64,000 nucleotides of DNA from Sandaracinus amylolyticus (GTDB taxonomy: Bacteria; Myxococcota_A; Polyangia; Polyangiales; Sandaracinaceae). Below, one piece after another: positions 17,183 to 25,670 of the stretch (position 1 is its first letter; each line of letters opens with the position of its first letter). The position numbers and the translations under genes are program-made. The stretch covers positions 682,001-746,000 of the forward strand of contig NZ_CP011125.1 in the NCBI RefSeq assembly GCF_000737325.1, in the 5' to 3' direction. The notes under the pieces were generated by a model. That model was given only the letters and a program-made list of their open reading frames with translations. It ran no database searches and was not told where the DNA came from.

Positions 17183-18147
17183 GGCGACGCGCGATGCGGC
17201 GGATCCGGACGCGTGAGCTCGCCTTCGGTCGGGATGGCCACGGGCGGCTTGGAAGCACGGACGCGGCGGGCGAGATCGCGGGCCGCGACGGCGGAGACCT
17301 GCATCGCGCCAAGTGCGTCGAGCACATCATCGGCGGTCGCGGTGCGCGCATGACGCTCCGTCGCGAGCAGGCCGTCAACGAGCGCAACGACGGGCTCAGG
17401 AAGATGCGGCGCGACCTCGCGGAGGTCGTGTCGACGCCCCTCGACGGTGTTGCGGAAAGTCGCGAGGTCGCTCAGTCCGTCGAACGGCCGCACGCCGCCT
17501 GAGAAGAGCTCGAAGAGAACGACGCCGAGCGCGAAGAGATCGGCGCGCCGGTCTTCGTGCATCCCGAGTGCCTGCTCGGGCGCCGTGTACGAAACCTTCC
17601 CTCGCGCGCCGCCGCTTTCGGTGCGCTCAGCCGCGTCGATCTTCGCGATGCCGAAGTCCGCGAGCTTCACCGCGCCGTCGTAGCTGATCAGTACGTTCGA
17701 CGGGCTCACGTCACGGTGCACGACGCGTGCTGGCGCGCCGTCCACGTGACGGAGCTCGTGTGCGTACGCGAGCGCCTTGCTAAGCTCCGCCGCGATGTAG
17801 AGAACCACGTCAACCGGGAGCGGCTCGCCGCTGGCGCGCATGCGATGAACGACAACGTCGAGGTCCACGCCGTCGACGAGCTCGAGCGCTTGCCACCACG
17901 TTCCAGCGTGGCAGCCGAAGTCATACAGCGAGACGACGTTCGGGTGCCGCAGGAGCGCCGCGAGCCGCGCCTCGTCCTGGAAGCGGCGAACGTACTGCGG
18001 GTCCTTTGCACGCGTCGCGAGCACACGTTTCAGACACACGCGTTGGACGAAGCCGGCGCGTCCGGAACGCTCCGCAACGAAAGTCTCGGCCATTCCACCT
18101 CGACCGAGTCGCGCGAGAAGTCGGAAGGGGCCGAAGGGCTCGTGCAT
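17179..18147 (-). CDS. Serine/threonine protein kinase
   Basis: This Hanks-type kinase of 322 residues has the Gly-rich loop GRGGMAETFVAE (about 16-27), Lys40, the catalytic HRD at 144-146 with a following SPSN, DFG at 164-166 and a TAPE segment, so all catalytic residues are present. The ATG at 18147 is chosen because the kinase fold begins two residues later; the open frame extends 38 implausible codons upstream. There is no transmembrane segment and only a short tail, so it is a cytosolic kinase domain. It lies 82 bases downstream of the CBASS effector gene on the same strand; whether it belongs to that operon is unclear. Confidence 0.88.
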   Translation of the reverse strand: MHEPFGPFRLLARLGRGGMAETFVAERSGRAGFVQRVCLKRVLATRAKDPQYVRRFQDEARLAALLRHPNVVSLYDFGCHAGTWWQALELVDGVDLDVVVHRMRASGEPLPVDVVLYIAAELSKALAYAHELRHVDGAPARVVHRDVSPSNVLISYDGAVKLADFGIAKIDAAERTESGGARGKVSYTAPEQALGMHEDRRADLFALGVVLFELFSGGVRPFDGLSDLATFRNTVEGRRHDLREVAPHLPEPVVALVDGLLATERHARTATADDVLDALGAMQVSAVAARDLARRVRASKPPVAIPTEGELTRPDPPHRASP

Positions 18148-18229
18148 GACGCGAATCCTCGTGGGTCGTCTGTATGAACGACGGCGGAAGCTGCCTGGCG
18201 AACTGGTGCTCGCACCGCGGCAGGGTCCA

Positions 18230-19393
18230 TCAACCCAAATGCCGGGGCTGCGCGGCCGCATCAGGATCGTCGGTCATTAGCAGGCGCCACGAGTAGGGCC
18301 GCACACCTCCACGCCGGTAGTTGTAAGCGTAGACGCCGGGATGAACGGTATTTCGCACCTGACGACCAAGGGCGAATGACAGGCACATGGGTGTCGCCGC
18401 GAAGAGATGTACACGGCTGATGGAGTCAACGCGAGCGATGCGCTCCAGCGCCTCCCTGAACGTGCTCGAGTACGCTTCGATCTGCGTTCTACTCCGGACG
18501 ATGTCGAGTGCGGGCGCATCCACAGCGAGCCTCACGATGGGCATTTCGCCGACCGAGGAGACGATCTGGTGTGTCGTGACCGGGTAGCTTACGCCCACCG
18601 AGATCGCGACGTCACGCGTGTCGCCGAGATCGTCCGGTTGATGAACTTTCAGATCCGGGAACGGCGTCGTGGACTCCCCAAGCCACCGCCATACGTTTCC
18701 GTCGCGCTCTCGTTCGGCGTAGTGCACAGACATGCGTGTGCCGAGGAGGTGGCCCATGTGAATTGCTAAGGGGACGTGGGCAATGCCGTAGTACGCGAGT
18801 TCGACGTCAGGCACGCTCTCGAGATGCCCCCAAAGGGCGTTCCTCGCTCGCAGGTGCTCCACGACGACGGCACGCAGATCGACAGCGTTTTCACGCGCGC
18901 ACGGCGCGCGAACGTCAGCCACGACCTCGTGAACGTGGCGGAACAGAAGCGGCATCGAGCGCGCGAGAGAGCGATCGGGGATGAGCTCCATCGACCGGTG
19001 CAGGAGTGTGACGAACGCTGGCATCGCGTCGCGCTTCTTGGCGAGCTCGACCGCTTCGCGGGCACGCTTCTCCGCTTCGGATTTCCACTCGCGGAGCACG
19101 TCTGCACTGAACGGTGAGCTGTCCGCGTCCACGATTTCGTGGCAAGCGCAGCACAGCCAGATCCCGTTCGTCGCCGCACGGCGCTGCTCCGGCGTCAGCG
19201 TTTCGTCGTAGCGGGGCCCTCCCTTCGCTGCAGAGGTGATGTGACCCGCCTCCCCGACGCTGACGGACTTTGACGGGTCGGAGTGCGGTCCCGCGGTGAT
19301 CCGGCCACAACCCGGCTTCGAGCACACCGACGCGACTCGGCGCTCGAGCTGGCGCTTCACGTCGGGCGTGAAGTCGTCCCTGTTGCGGCCCAT
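18230..19393 (-). CDS. cap5: CBASS effector: HNH endonuclease fused to SAVED domain (Cap5)
   Basis: This 387-residue nuclease should be activated by a cyclic oligonucleotide and degrade DNA to abort phage infection. The N-terminal HNH part has zinc-type cysteines (C24, C29), AGHITSAAKGGPRYD with H51, N76, and the CCACHEIVD segment with H85. The C-terminal about 200 residues match the SAVED ligand-binding domain, including HLFAATPMCLSFALGRQ near the end. The start is an ATG at 19393 whose A overlaps the TAA stop of the CD-NTase gene (TAATG), indicating coupled translation. A frame extending upstream through the cyclase gene is a shadow. HNH-SAVED proteins are known CBASS effectors that sense cyclic di- or trinucleotides. 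Confidence 0.88.
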   Translation of the reverse strand: MGRNRDDFTPDVKRQLERRVASVCSKPGCGRITAGPHSDPSKSVSVGEAGHITSAAKGGPRYDETLTPEQRRAATNGIWLCCACHEIVDADSSPFSADVLREWKSEAEKRAREAVELAKKRDAMPAFVTLLHRSMELIPDRSLARSMPLLFRHVHEVVADVRAPCARENAVDLRAVVVEHLRARNALWGHLESVPDVELAYYGIAHVPLAIHMGHLLGTRMSVHYAERERDGNVWRWLGESTTPFPDLKVHQPDDLGDTRDVAISVGVSYPVTTHQIVSSVGEMPIVRLAVDAPALDIVRSRTQIEAYSSTFREALERIARVDSISRVHLFAATPMCLSFALGRQVRNTVHPGVYAYNYRRGGVRPYSWRLLMTDDPDAAAQPRHLG

Positions 19394-20673
19394 TAGGCGA
19401 CGCGCACTTTGCGGTTGGCTGTCGCGATCACCCGTCCGTTCCGCACGATCTCGCAGCGCATCGTATGGTCGCCGCGGAAGCGAGTATGACGCCAGGTGAC
19501 GAGGTCGCGGCCTTCTCGAGTGTGACCTAGGTCGGCGGCAGCTTCGGCCTCGTCGCCTTCGTTCTTCACCGTCCAGCGGACGACGTCGTCGCGCTTGAGC
19601 TCGTGCGCGACCTCGAAGCGGAGCCACATTCCTTTTGGGAGCGGCGGCTGCGATGACCGGTACGAAGCCTCTCGAAGAGGTCCGTTCTCGTGTTGGGCCA
19701 CGCGGATCGTGAGGTTCACCGCGGTGGTCGCATCGGTCTTCGTGTCCTGCTCGGTGACGAAGAAGTCGTGCCGAAAGACAGAGTTCCACGCCGTTCGCGC
19801 GGTCGCCTCATCGCAATTGCGATCGTCGAGCACGTCGAGTTTGGGCAGGAGATCGTCCAGGCGCTTCTGCAACCGACGCACCTGTGCCTCGGTCTGCGGT
19901 TTCCCTGTGAGCTCCTGGGCCGCGTCGACGGGGCTGAAGACGCGCTGGTTCTTCACGAGCCGATCGCGTAGCGCGATCAACGTCTTTCGCAGGGAGACGT
20001 CGTCCCGCGACGGGTCGTGCTGGTACACCTCCGTGACGAGGGTCGTCGCAATCATGCCGCCCGGTAGGCTCCATGATCGACGCGACGCGCAGAATCGCTT
20101 CACGAACCGGACGATTCGGCGGAGCTGCCCCCGTTCGACATCGATTAGCCAGAACGGACTGAGCGCGTTCACCCGGTCGGTGAACCACTGGGTCACCTCC
20201 GAGGGATCGCGGGCAGTCCAGTCCGCACCGGCGTGCTCCAATCCCTTCGCGGTGCGCCGGTAGACGGCGAGATCCACGTGGTGGCCCTCCGCATACCACA
20301 CAGTGACAGCGTTCGTACGGGCCTCGGGATCACGAAGAAATGTCGCGCCGGACTGGAGCAGTGCCTCGGCGACTCGCTTTCGTGAATCCAATGCCGAGGC
20401 TGGGAGCACGGACTCGTCGAAGATCACTCCGGTGTCGATGTCGTAGTCATCGTCCGGATGCTGGTTGAGCGTGTGCATCGCATAGCTGCCCTGGTCGAGA
20501 TGACTCTCGAAGGTCGCTTTCGACGCGCCGCGAATGGGACCCAGCTTCTCCAGGCCACTTTTCAGCCGGTCGAGGTTGGTGTCGCGCAGCTTCGCCAGCC
20601 TCGCGCGGCCATCTCGACCGAGCCGCAGCTTCTCGTTGTAGAACCGGTTCAGGAGCTTGCTTGCGTCGTACAT
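19393..20673 (-). CDS. CBASS CD-NTase (cGAS/DncV-like nucleotidyltransferase) with AGS-C domain
   Basis: This 426-residue enzyme should make a cyclic oligonucleotide second messenger after phage sensing. The nucleotidyltransferase core shows GSY at 62-64, the metal-binding D78-I-D80 in DDDYDIDTG and a third aspartate at D134 (HHVDLAVYR). A helical middle follows. The C-terminal about 115 residues form a beta-rich domain matching the AGS-C sensor domain found on some SMODS cyclases (WLRFEVAHELKRDDVVRW ... GDHTMRCEIVRNG). The ATG at 20673 is preceded by GAGAGG. No Cap2/Cap3 genes adjoin, so this is a minimal two-gene CBASS. The product nucleotide cannot be deduced from sequence alone. Confidence 0.9.
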   Translation of the reverse strand: MYDASKLLNRFYNEKLRLGRDGRARLAKLRDTNLDRLKSGLEKLGPIRGASKATFESHLDQGSYAMHTLNQHPDDDYDIDTGVIFDESVLPASALDSRKRVAEALLQSGATFLRDPEARTNAVTVWYAEGHHVDLAVYRRTAKGLEHAGADWTARDPSEVTQWFTDRVNALSPFWLIDVERGQLRRIVRFVKRFCASRRSWSLPGGMIATTLVTEVYQHDPSRDDVSLRKTLIALRDRLVKNQRVFSPVDAAQELTGKPQTEAQVRRLQKRLDDLLPKLDVLDDRNCDEATARTAWNSVFRHDFFVTEQDTKTDATTAVNLTIRVAQHENGPLREASYRSSQPPLPKGMWLRFEVAHELKRDDVVRWTVKNEGDEAEAAADLGHTREGRDLVTWRHTRFRGDHTMRCEIVRNGRVIATANRKVRVA

Positions 20674-20788
20674 CGTCGTCGCCTCTCGCGAGTGTTCGAC
20701 GGAACCATGCCGCGGGACTGACAGCACAAGACGATCCCGACACGTCGATACGCGTACCAAGGTGATCCCGGCGCGGAACTCGGCGGGT

Positions 20789-23700
20789 CTAGTGACTCGC
20801 TCTCAGATACTCGATCGTCTCCCACATCACGCGACAGTCGACCTCGTTGTAACGCTCGACCTCGCGTGCGAGATCGATATCGCGCAGCGCGCACCCACGC
20901 TCTCGCGCCTCGCGCTGTGCCGACCACGCCGCGACCATCGCGCCGAGCCCGTCCGTCGGTCCGTCGGACCACGACGTCTTGACGAGGCCGTGCGTGTGCA
21001 GCGCCTTCGCGATCGCTTTGAGGCCGAATCCGAGCGCACCGCGCACCACCACCGGCTCGGCCTTTATCACGCGGTTCAGGAAGTCGAACCACTCGGGCAC
21101 CGGCCACTCGGCGCTCGGGTGCCGACGGCGCGCGGAATTGTACGCGGTCTCGAGGTTCGACACTTCGGCGGGCGACCAGTGGAAGACGCGTGGTGCGCCC
21201 TTCGTGCCACGGCGGGCCTGGACCGCGCGCATGTGGTCAAACCACGCGGTCAGCACGCGTGCCTCGCTCTCCGCGTCGAGCGCGTCTGCGGTGAAGCAGC
21301 GGAACACCCAGTCACCGTTCTCGATGTGACCGCACCCGACCATGAAGATCAGCGGCTGGCCGCCGCGCTCGGGGAGCTTCTCGAAATCGTCGTCGAGATC
21401 ACTGATAGTCTCGAAGTCGACGAAGAACTCGAGCTCACTCGGGCGACGCCACTCGCCCTCCGCGACCTGAACCCTTGCGGGTCGAACCGGAGGTCCCGAC
21501 GCATCGCGGTTGACCTCGAGCAGAGCGTCGAAGACAGGCTTGGTCTTCGGGCCCTTGAGCCCGACATCTTCGGCCGTGAGGCGCTTGTCGTCCCACGCGC
21601 GGATCTTCTTCTCGATCGCCGCCGCGCGGCGGTCGACGCCGACCTGCCAGAGCAGCGTGAGATCCTTCGTCTCGCTCGCAATCCTCCGCTTCGCGCCGTG
21701 CCACGGCGCGTCGAGCGTGTTCTTCATGTTGGGTCGCAGGGCGTCGTCAGAGATGAGCGGCAGCACGCTCCACTCGGAGCCGCGATCACGCACCTTGCGC
21801 ACCCACTGCACGGCGGCTTCGACCTCGTCGGCGAGGCTCCGCCCCTTCGCGAGCCGGCCGTCCTGCGGGACCCACGCCAGACGGTCCATGCACGAGCGCC
21901 CGCGCGCCTTGCCCTGTTCCCAGCCCCGGCCGAGCAAGAACGACGAGGGCGGCAGGAAGCCCTGAGCGCGTCCGAGCGCGCGATTGTAGAGGAAGAGCTG
22001 CGCCTTGTAGGCGCGGGCCGAGCCCTCGTTGCCGAGCTCGCCGGACTCGAGCAGGTGCAGCGTCGTGAACTTCGCGTCGACGACCCGGTAGTGCCAGGGC
22101 CGCTCTCCGAGCCCGGGAGCCCTCACGCTCGCGACGCTCGGCGCGTCGGGCCGCGTCGCATCGAACCACCCGGCGTCGAGCTCGAGCGCGTCGGGGAAAA
22201 GGCGCTCGAGCACGTCGCTGCGGACGAGCAGGTCGGGCGCGCCGTAGGTGCGGGTCTCGAGATCGTGGAGCACGGCCTCGTGAATCACCTCCACGCCATC
22301 TCGCATCGCCGCGAGTGTCTCCTCGGCCTTGCGCGGATCGGCAGTGTGTTCGGGACTCCTGGAGATGCGCACCACGTTCGCGCGCTGCGAGATCAGGCGC
22401 ACCACCGCCTGCTCGAACTCGCGGCTCTTGGTCATTACGAAGCGCGTGAAGTCGGTTCGCGGATCGAAACCCGGCCTCGCGTCGTCACGCTCGAAGCCCT
22501 TCTCCACGCCGTAGAGATCGAGCCAGTCGAGCAGCGGATCCGCGAGCATCCAGCTCCGGGTCCGAGTCGCGGCGACCCAGTCCTCCCAGCCAGTGCGGTT
22601 CGCGTCGGTCCGCGCCGGCCGAGCGGTCTCGGCGTACGCGATCCGCAGCTCGTCATCGGCTTCCAGCGTTCGCGCCGGCGCGGGCTCCACGAGCTCGAAG
22701 CGGGACGGCTGCGCGATCCCCCGGAGCAGCGCCGGGATCGCGGACGCGTCCTCGAGCACTTCATAGCGCCAGCGGCCGAACCCGCCGTGGTGGTTGATCG
22801 CCTTTACCCAGCGCTGAGCCGCGCTCTCCTTCGTCTTCGCGTCCTCGTTCCGCCAGCCCTTGGTCTCGAGGATGACCGTGACCTCGCCGCCGTCGTCGGC
22901 GCGTACGCGCACCAAGAAGTCGGGCAGGTACGAGCGCGAGACCATCTCGTCGCCGCTCGCGCGGATCTCGTACGGGATCACGAAGCCGAGCCGGTCGTTC
23001 TTCACGTACGAGACGACGACGTCCGCCAGGTCTGCGTGCTCCAGGTAGAGCATCGCCTGACCTTCAAGCCCGCTGTCGACGACGAGGTGCGAGACGTGGC
23101 TCCGGGTCGTCGGATGCGCGGTCTTCGTGGTGCGGAACTGCACATCCTCGGTCGAGCCAATCGGTCGGTGTCGTTCGATGCGCGGCAACAGAGGCGTCTC
23201 GCCGAGATCGTCGTCGGGCTCGATCGCGTCGAGGATCCGCGTGCGCACCTTCTCGGCGTATTTCTCGAGCGCGACCTCCTCGCGGCGCGCCCCGCCGATC
23301 GCGACGAGGCGTTTGTCGAACACGTCCTCGACGATCGTGAGCACCTGCGGGAAGAGGACCTGCGCCTGACCGGGTGACCACGTGCTCTCGCCATCTCCGG
23401 CGTGCGCACGGGTCATCTGCCGCACGATGTCGGCGGCGATGCGGAACGCGGTCTTCTGCAGGCGATGCTCTTCGTGGAACGGAAGACGGGTGAACGTCTC
23501 CAGCTCCTCCATCACTCCCACGAACTTCCGGCCGCCCTCGGTGGGCAGGCTGGGCGCGACCTGGGTCAGTGTCGTCTCGACACTCGGCTCGATCGTGAGC
23601 GATGGGATGCTCTCCACGTCGCAGCGCACGCGCTGCTTCACGTCGAGCACGTAACCCTCGACGCGCGGGAACTCGATGGCCAGGTGCTTCCGCGCCGGGT

Positions 23701-25663
23701 CCGCCTGCACCAGCGTCGAGGGTTGAGGCGGCTTGGGCGGACGGGTGCCGGTGCCCTGCACCGGGATGACCTCGAACGGCACGCCGAAGATGTCGGCGTA
23801 CTCCGGCTCGAGCATCCCGTCGTCGTTCACCTCGTAGCTCATGCGGCGCAGCGCGCGCCCGACAACCTGCTCGCAGAGAAGCTGCGACGAGAACGCGCGG
23901 AGGCCGAGGATCTGCGTGACGTTCTGCGCGTCCCAGCCCTCGGTGAGCATCCCGACGCTCACGACGCACCGGACGTGCTTGCCGGGCGGCTCGGCGAGCT
24001 GCGCGCGCGCCTCGTCGGGCAGGTTCTGCACCGAGGCCGGCAGCACGCTGCCCTCCCACTGCGCCTTGCCGACCGTGGCGACCTTCAGGCGCAGGAGCTG
24101 CTCCTGCACTTTCTTGCTCGCCCCGCCGGTCTCGGACTCCGCTTCCTTCAGCACCGACGTGTCGATCTGGAACGACACGTCACCCGCGAGCTCGCCGAGG
24201 ACGTAGCCGGCCCGCACGTGCTCGGCGATCACCTGCGCGATCTTCGTGTTCGCCGCGACGACGATCATCGCGGGCGGCACCGGCTGCCCCGACGCGCGGA
24301 ACTCCGCCAGCGTCTCCTGCCACTTGCCGGCGAGCATCGACAGCGCGCCCTGCGCTTCCCGCCACACCGCGTCCGGGCTCGGCGCCGCTCGCGCTCCGCC
24401 GCGCTCCGCGGGGCTGAGCTTTTCGAGCACGGTGCGCCAGAGGTGGAAGTACTGCGGATCGGGCTTGCCTGAGTCGTCGCGCACCGGGATGCGCGGCACC
24501 TTCGTGATTCCGCTCTCGATCGCGTCGACGAGCGAGAAGTCGCTCACGATCCACGGCAGCGGCTCGCCCTCGGGGCGACCCGAGCCCTTGAGCGCGAAGG
24601 GTGTCGCCGAGAGGTCGATGCAGAGCTTGATGCCGGGCTGCTTCGGGCCCTTGCCGAGCACCTTGTTGATGCGGTCGAGCCCGCCGACCCAGACCGTCGC
24701 CTCCTCGGCCTCGTCCTTCGCCTCGTCGCGCTCGTCGCGCGAGAGCCCCTCGAGCTCGGTCTGCTGGTCCTCGATCGGCTTCGCGGGGCGCCACGCGTGG
24801 TGCGCCTCGTCGTTGAGCACGAGGATCTGCTGGGCGCCGCGCAGCTTCTTCAGCACGCGCCGCACGAACGCGGCGTCGCTCTCCACGCCGCGCTGCACGA
24901 CGCCGCGTTTGCCCTCGTCGGAGCGCACGAGGAACTCGTGCCAGTTCGAGATCTGTACCTTGCCGCGCGCGAGCAGCTCGCGATAGCCGCGGGGCACGAG
25001 GTCGAAGCGCTCGTAGTAGCTGCCGGCGACGTTGGGATCGAGGACCCCGAGCCGGTCCTTCACCGTGAGGTTCGGCGCGACGACGAGGATCGCGTCGGTG
25101 AAGCGCCCGTCGGTCTTGTTGGTGAGCCTGTTCAGGATCGACCACGCGGCGAGCATCGCCATCACGGTCGTCTTGCCCGACCCGGTCGCCATCTTCGTGC
25201 AGTACCGAGTGAGCGGCAGGTAGCCCTTCGCGACGCTCTCGGGATCGACCGGGACGTCGGGCTCGATGCGGATGCCCTGGCGATCCGCCTCCGATGCCTC
25301 GACCAGGTAAATGATCGTCTCAGCGGCCTCGCGCTGGCAGAAGAAGATCGGGCGCCGGGCGGGGTCGTTCCAGTGGTCGAGGAGGTCGCGAGTGGTGCGG
25401 CTGACGTTGGGGTAGTTGCGCGCGCGCCACTCCTTCACTCGCGCTCGGATGTCGTTGACCGTGTGGAGCAGGATCTGCTGCTGCTGCGCGTGCGCGACGT
25501 CGCCCGCGCGCTCGGTTCGCGCGAGCCCGGTGTAGCCCGCGGGGCGCCGCCCCTCTCCCACGCGCGCGCTGGGCCCGGAGAAGTCCCAGTAGCGCGTGGG
25601 CTCGTGGAAGGGGCTGTTCAGGATCGGGTTGTCGACCGCATTGCGCGGCAGCTCGTGACTCAC
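20789..25663 (-). CDS. Giant Res-like helicase-nuclease fused to RecB-like nuclease and RNase H-like exonuclease domains
   Basis: The protein has 1624 residues. Residues 1-985 are a type III restriction Res-like SF2 ATPase: ATGSGKT at 159-165, DEAHH at 285-289, SATP at 352-355, QVVGRALRR at 599-607. It ends in a PD-(D/E)xK nuclease (PDF 914-916, ETK 933-935). The family normally stops near here. Residues about 1060-1300 add a RecB-family nuclease (D1144, D1196-A-K1198, and Q1222-x-x-x-Y1226, the RecB signature). Residues about 1405-1620 are an RNase H-like DEDD exonuclease domain (D1416-F-E1418 and YNEVD at 1605-1609), as in TM0106-type proteins. The gene starts seven bases after the Mod gene, so the two form a restriction-modification pair. 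The fusion is unusual. Confidence 0.88.
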   Translation of the reverse strand: MSHELPRNAVDNPILNSPFHEPTRYWDFSGPSARVGEGRRPAGYTGLARTERAGDVAHAQQQQILLHTVNDIRARVKEWRARNYPNVSRTTRDLLDHWNDPARRPIFFCQREAAETIIYLVEASEADRQGIRIEPDVPVDPESVAKGYLPLTRYCTKMATGSGKTTVMAMLAAWSILNRLTNKTDGRFTDAILVVAPNLTVKDRLGVLDPNVAGSYYERFDLVPRGYRELLARGKVQISNWHEFLVRSDEGKRGVVQRGVESDAAFVRRVLKKLRGAQQILVLNDEAHHAWRPAKPIEDQQTELEGLSRDERDEAKDEAEEATVWVGGLDRINKVLGKGPKQPGIKLCIDLSATPFALKGSGRPEGEPLPWIVSDFSLVDAIESGITKVPRIPVRDDSGKPDPQYFHLWRTVLEKLSPAERGGARAAPSPDAVWREAQGALSMLAGKWQETLAEFRASGQPVPPAMIVVAANTKIAQVIAEHVRAGYVLGELAGDVSFQIDTSVLKEAESETGGASKKVQEQLLRLKVATVGKAQWEGSVLPASVQNLPDEARAQLAEPPGKHVRCVVSVGMLTEGWDAQNVTQILGLRAFSSQLLCEQVVGRALRRMSYEVNDDGMLEPEYADIFGVPFEVIPVQGTGTRPPKPPQPSTLVQADPARKHLAIEFPRVEGYVLDVKQRVRCDVESIPSLTIEPSVETTLTQVAPSLPTEGGRKFVGVMEELETFTRLPFHEEHRLQKTAFRIAADIVRQMTRAHAGDGESTWSPGQAQVLFPQVLTIVEDVFDKRLVAIGGARREEVALEKYAEKVRTRILDAIEPDDDLGETPLLPRIERHRPIGSTEDVQFRTTKTAHPTTRSHVSHLVVDSGLEGQAMLYLEHADLADVVVSYVKNDRLGFVIPYEIRASGDEMVSRSYLPDFLVRVRADDGGEVTVILETKGWRNEDAKTKESAAQRWVKAINHHGGFGRWRYEVLEDASAIPALLRGIAQPSRFELVEPAPARTLEADDELRIAYAETARPARTDANRTGWEDWVAATRTRSWMLADPLLDWLDLYGVEKGFERDDARPGFDPRTDFTRFVMTKSREFEQAVVRLISQRANVVRISRSPEHTADPRKAEETLAAMRDGVEVIHEAVLHDLETRTYGAPDLLVRSDVLERLFPDALELDAGWFDATRPDAPSVASVRAPGLGERPWHYRVVDAKFTTLHLLESGELGNEGSARAYKAQLFLYNRALGRAQGFLPPSSFLLGRGWEQGKARGRSCMDRLAWVPQDGRLAKGRSLADEVEAAVQWVRKVRDRGSEWSVLPLISDDALRPNMKNTLDAPWHGAKRRIASETKDLTLLWQVGVDRRAAAIEKKIRAWDDKRLTAEDVGLKGPKTKPVFDALLEVNRDASGPPVRPARVQVAEGEWRRPSELEFFVDFETISDLDDDFEKLPERGGQPLIFMVGCGHIENGDWVFRCFTADALDAESEARVLTAWFDHMRAVQARRGTKGAPRVFHWSPAEVSNLETAYNSARRRHPSAEWPVPEWFDFLNRVIKAEPVVVRGALGFGLKAIAKALHTHGLVKTSWSDGPTDGLGAMVAAWSAQREARERGCALRDIDLAREVERYNEVDCRVMWETIEYLRASH

Positions 25664-25670
25664 GGGCGCC

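Noticed and set aside
20657..23377. 906-residue plus-strand frame
   Set aside because: It lies antisense to the Res fusion, is rich in Arg/His/Val runs typical of antisense frames in high-GC DNA, and has no recognisable domain.
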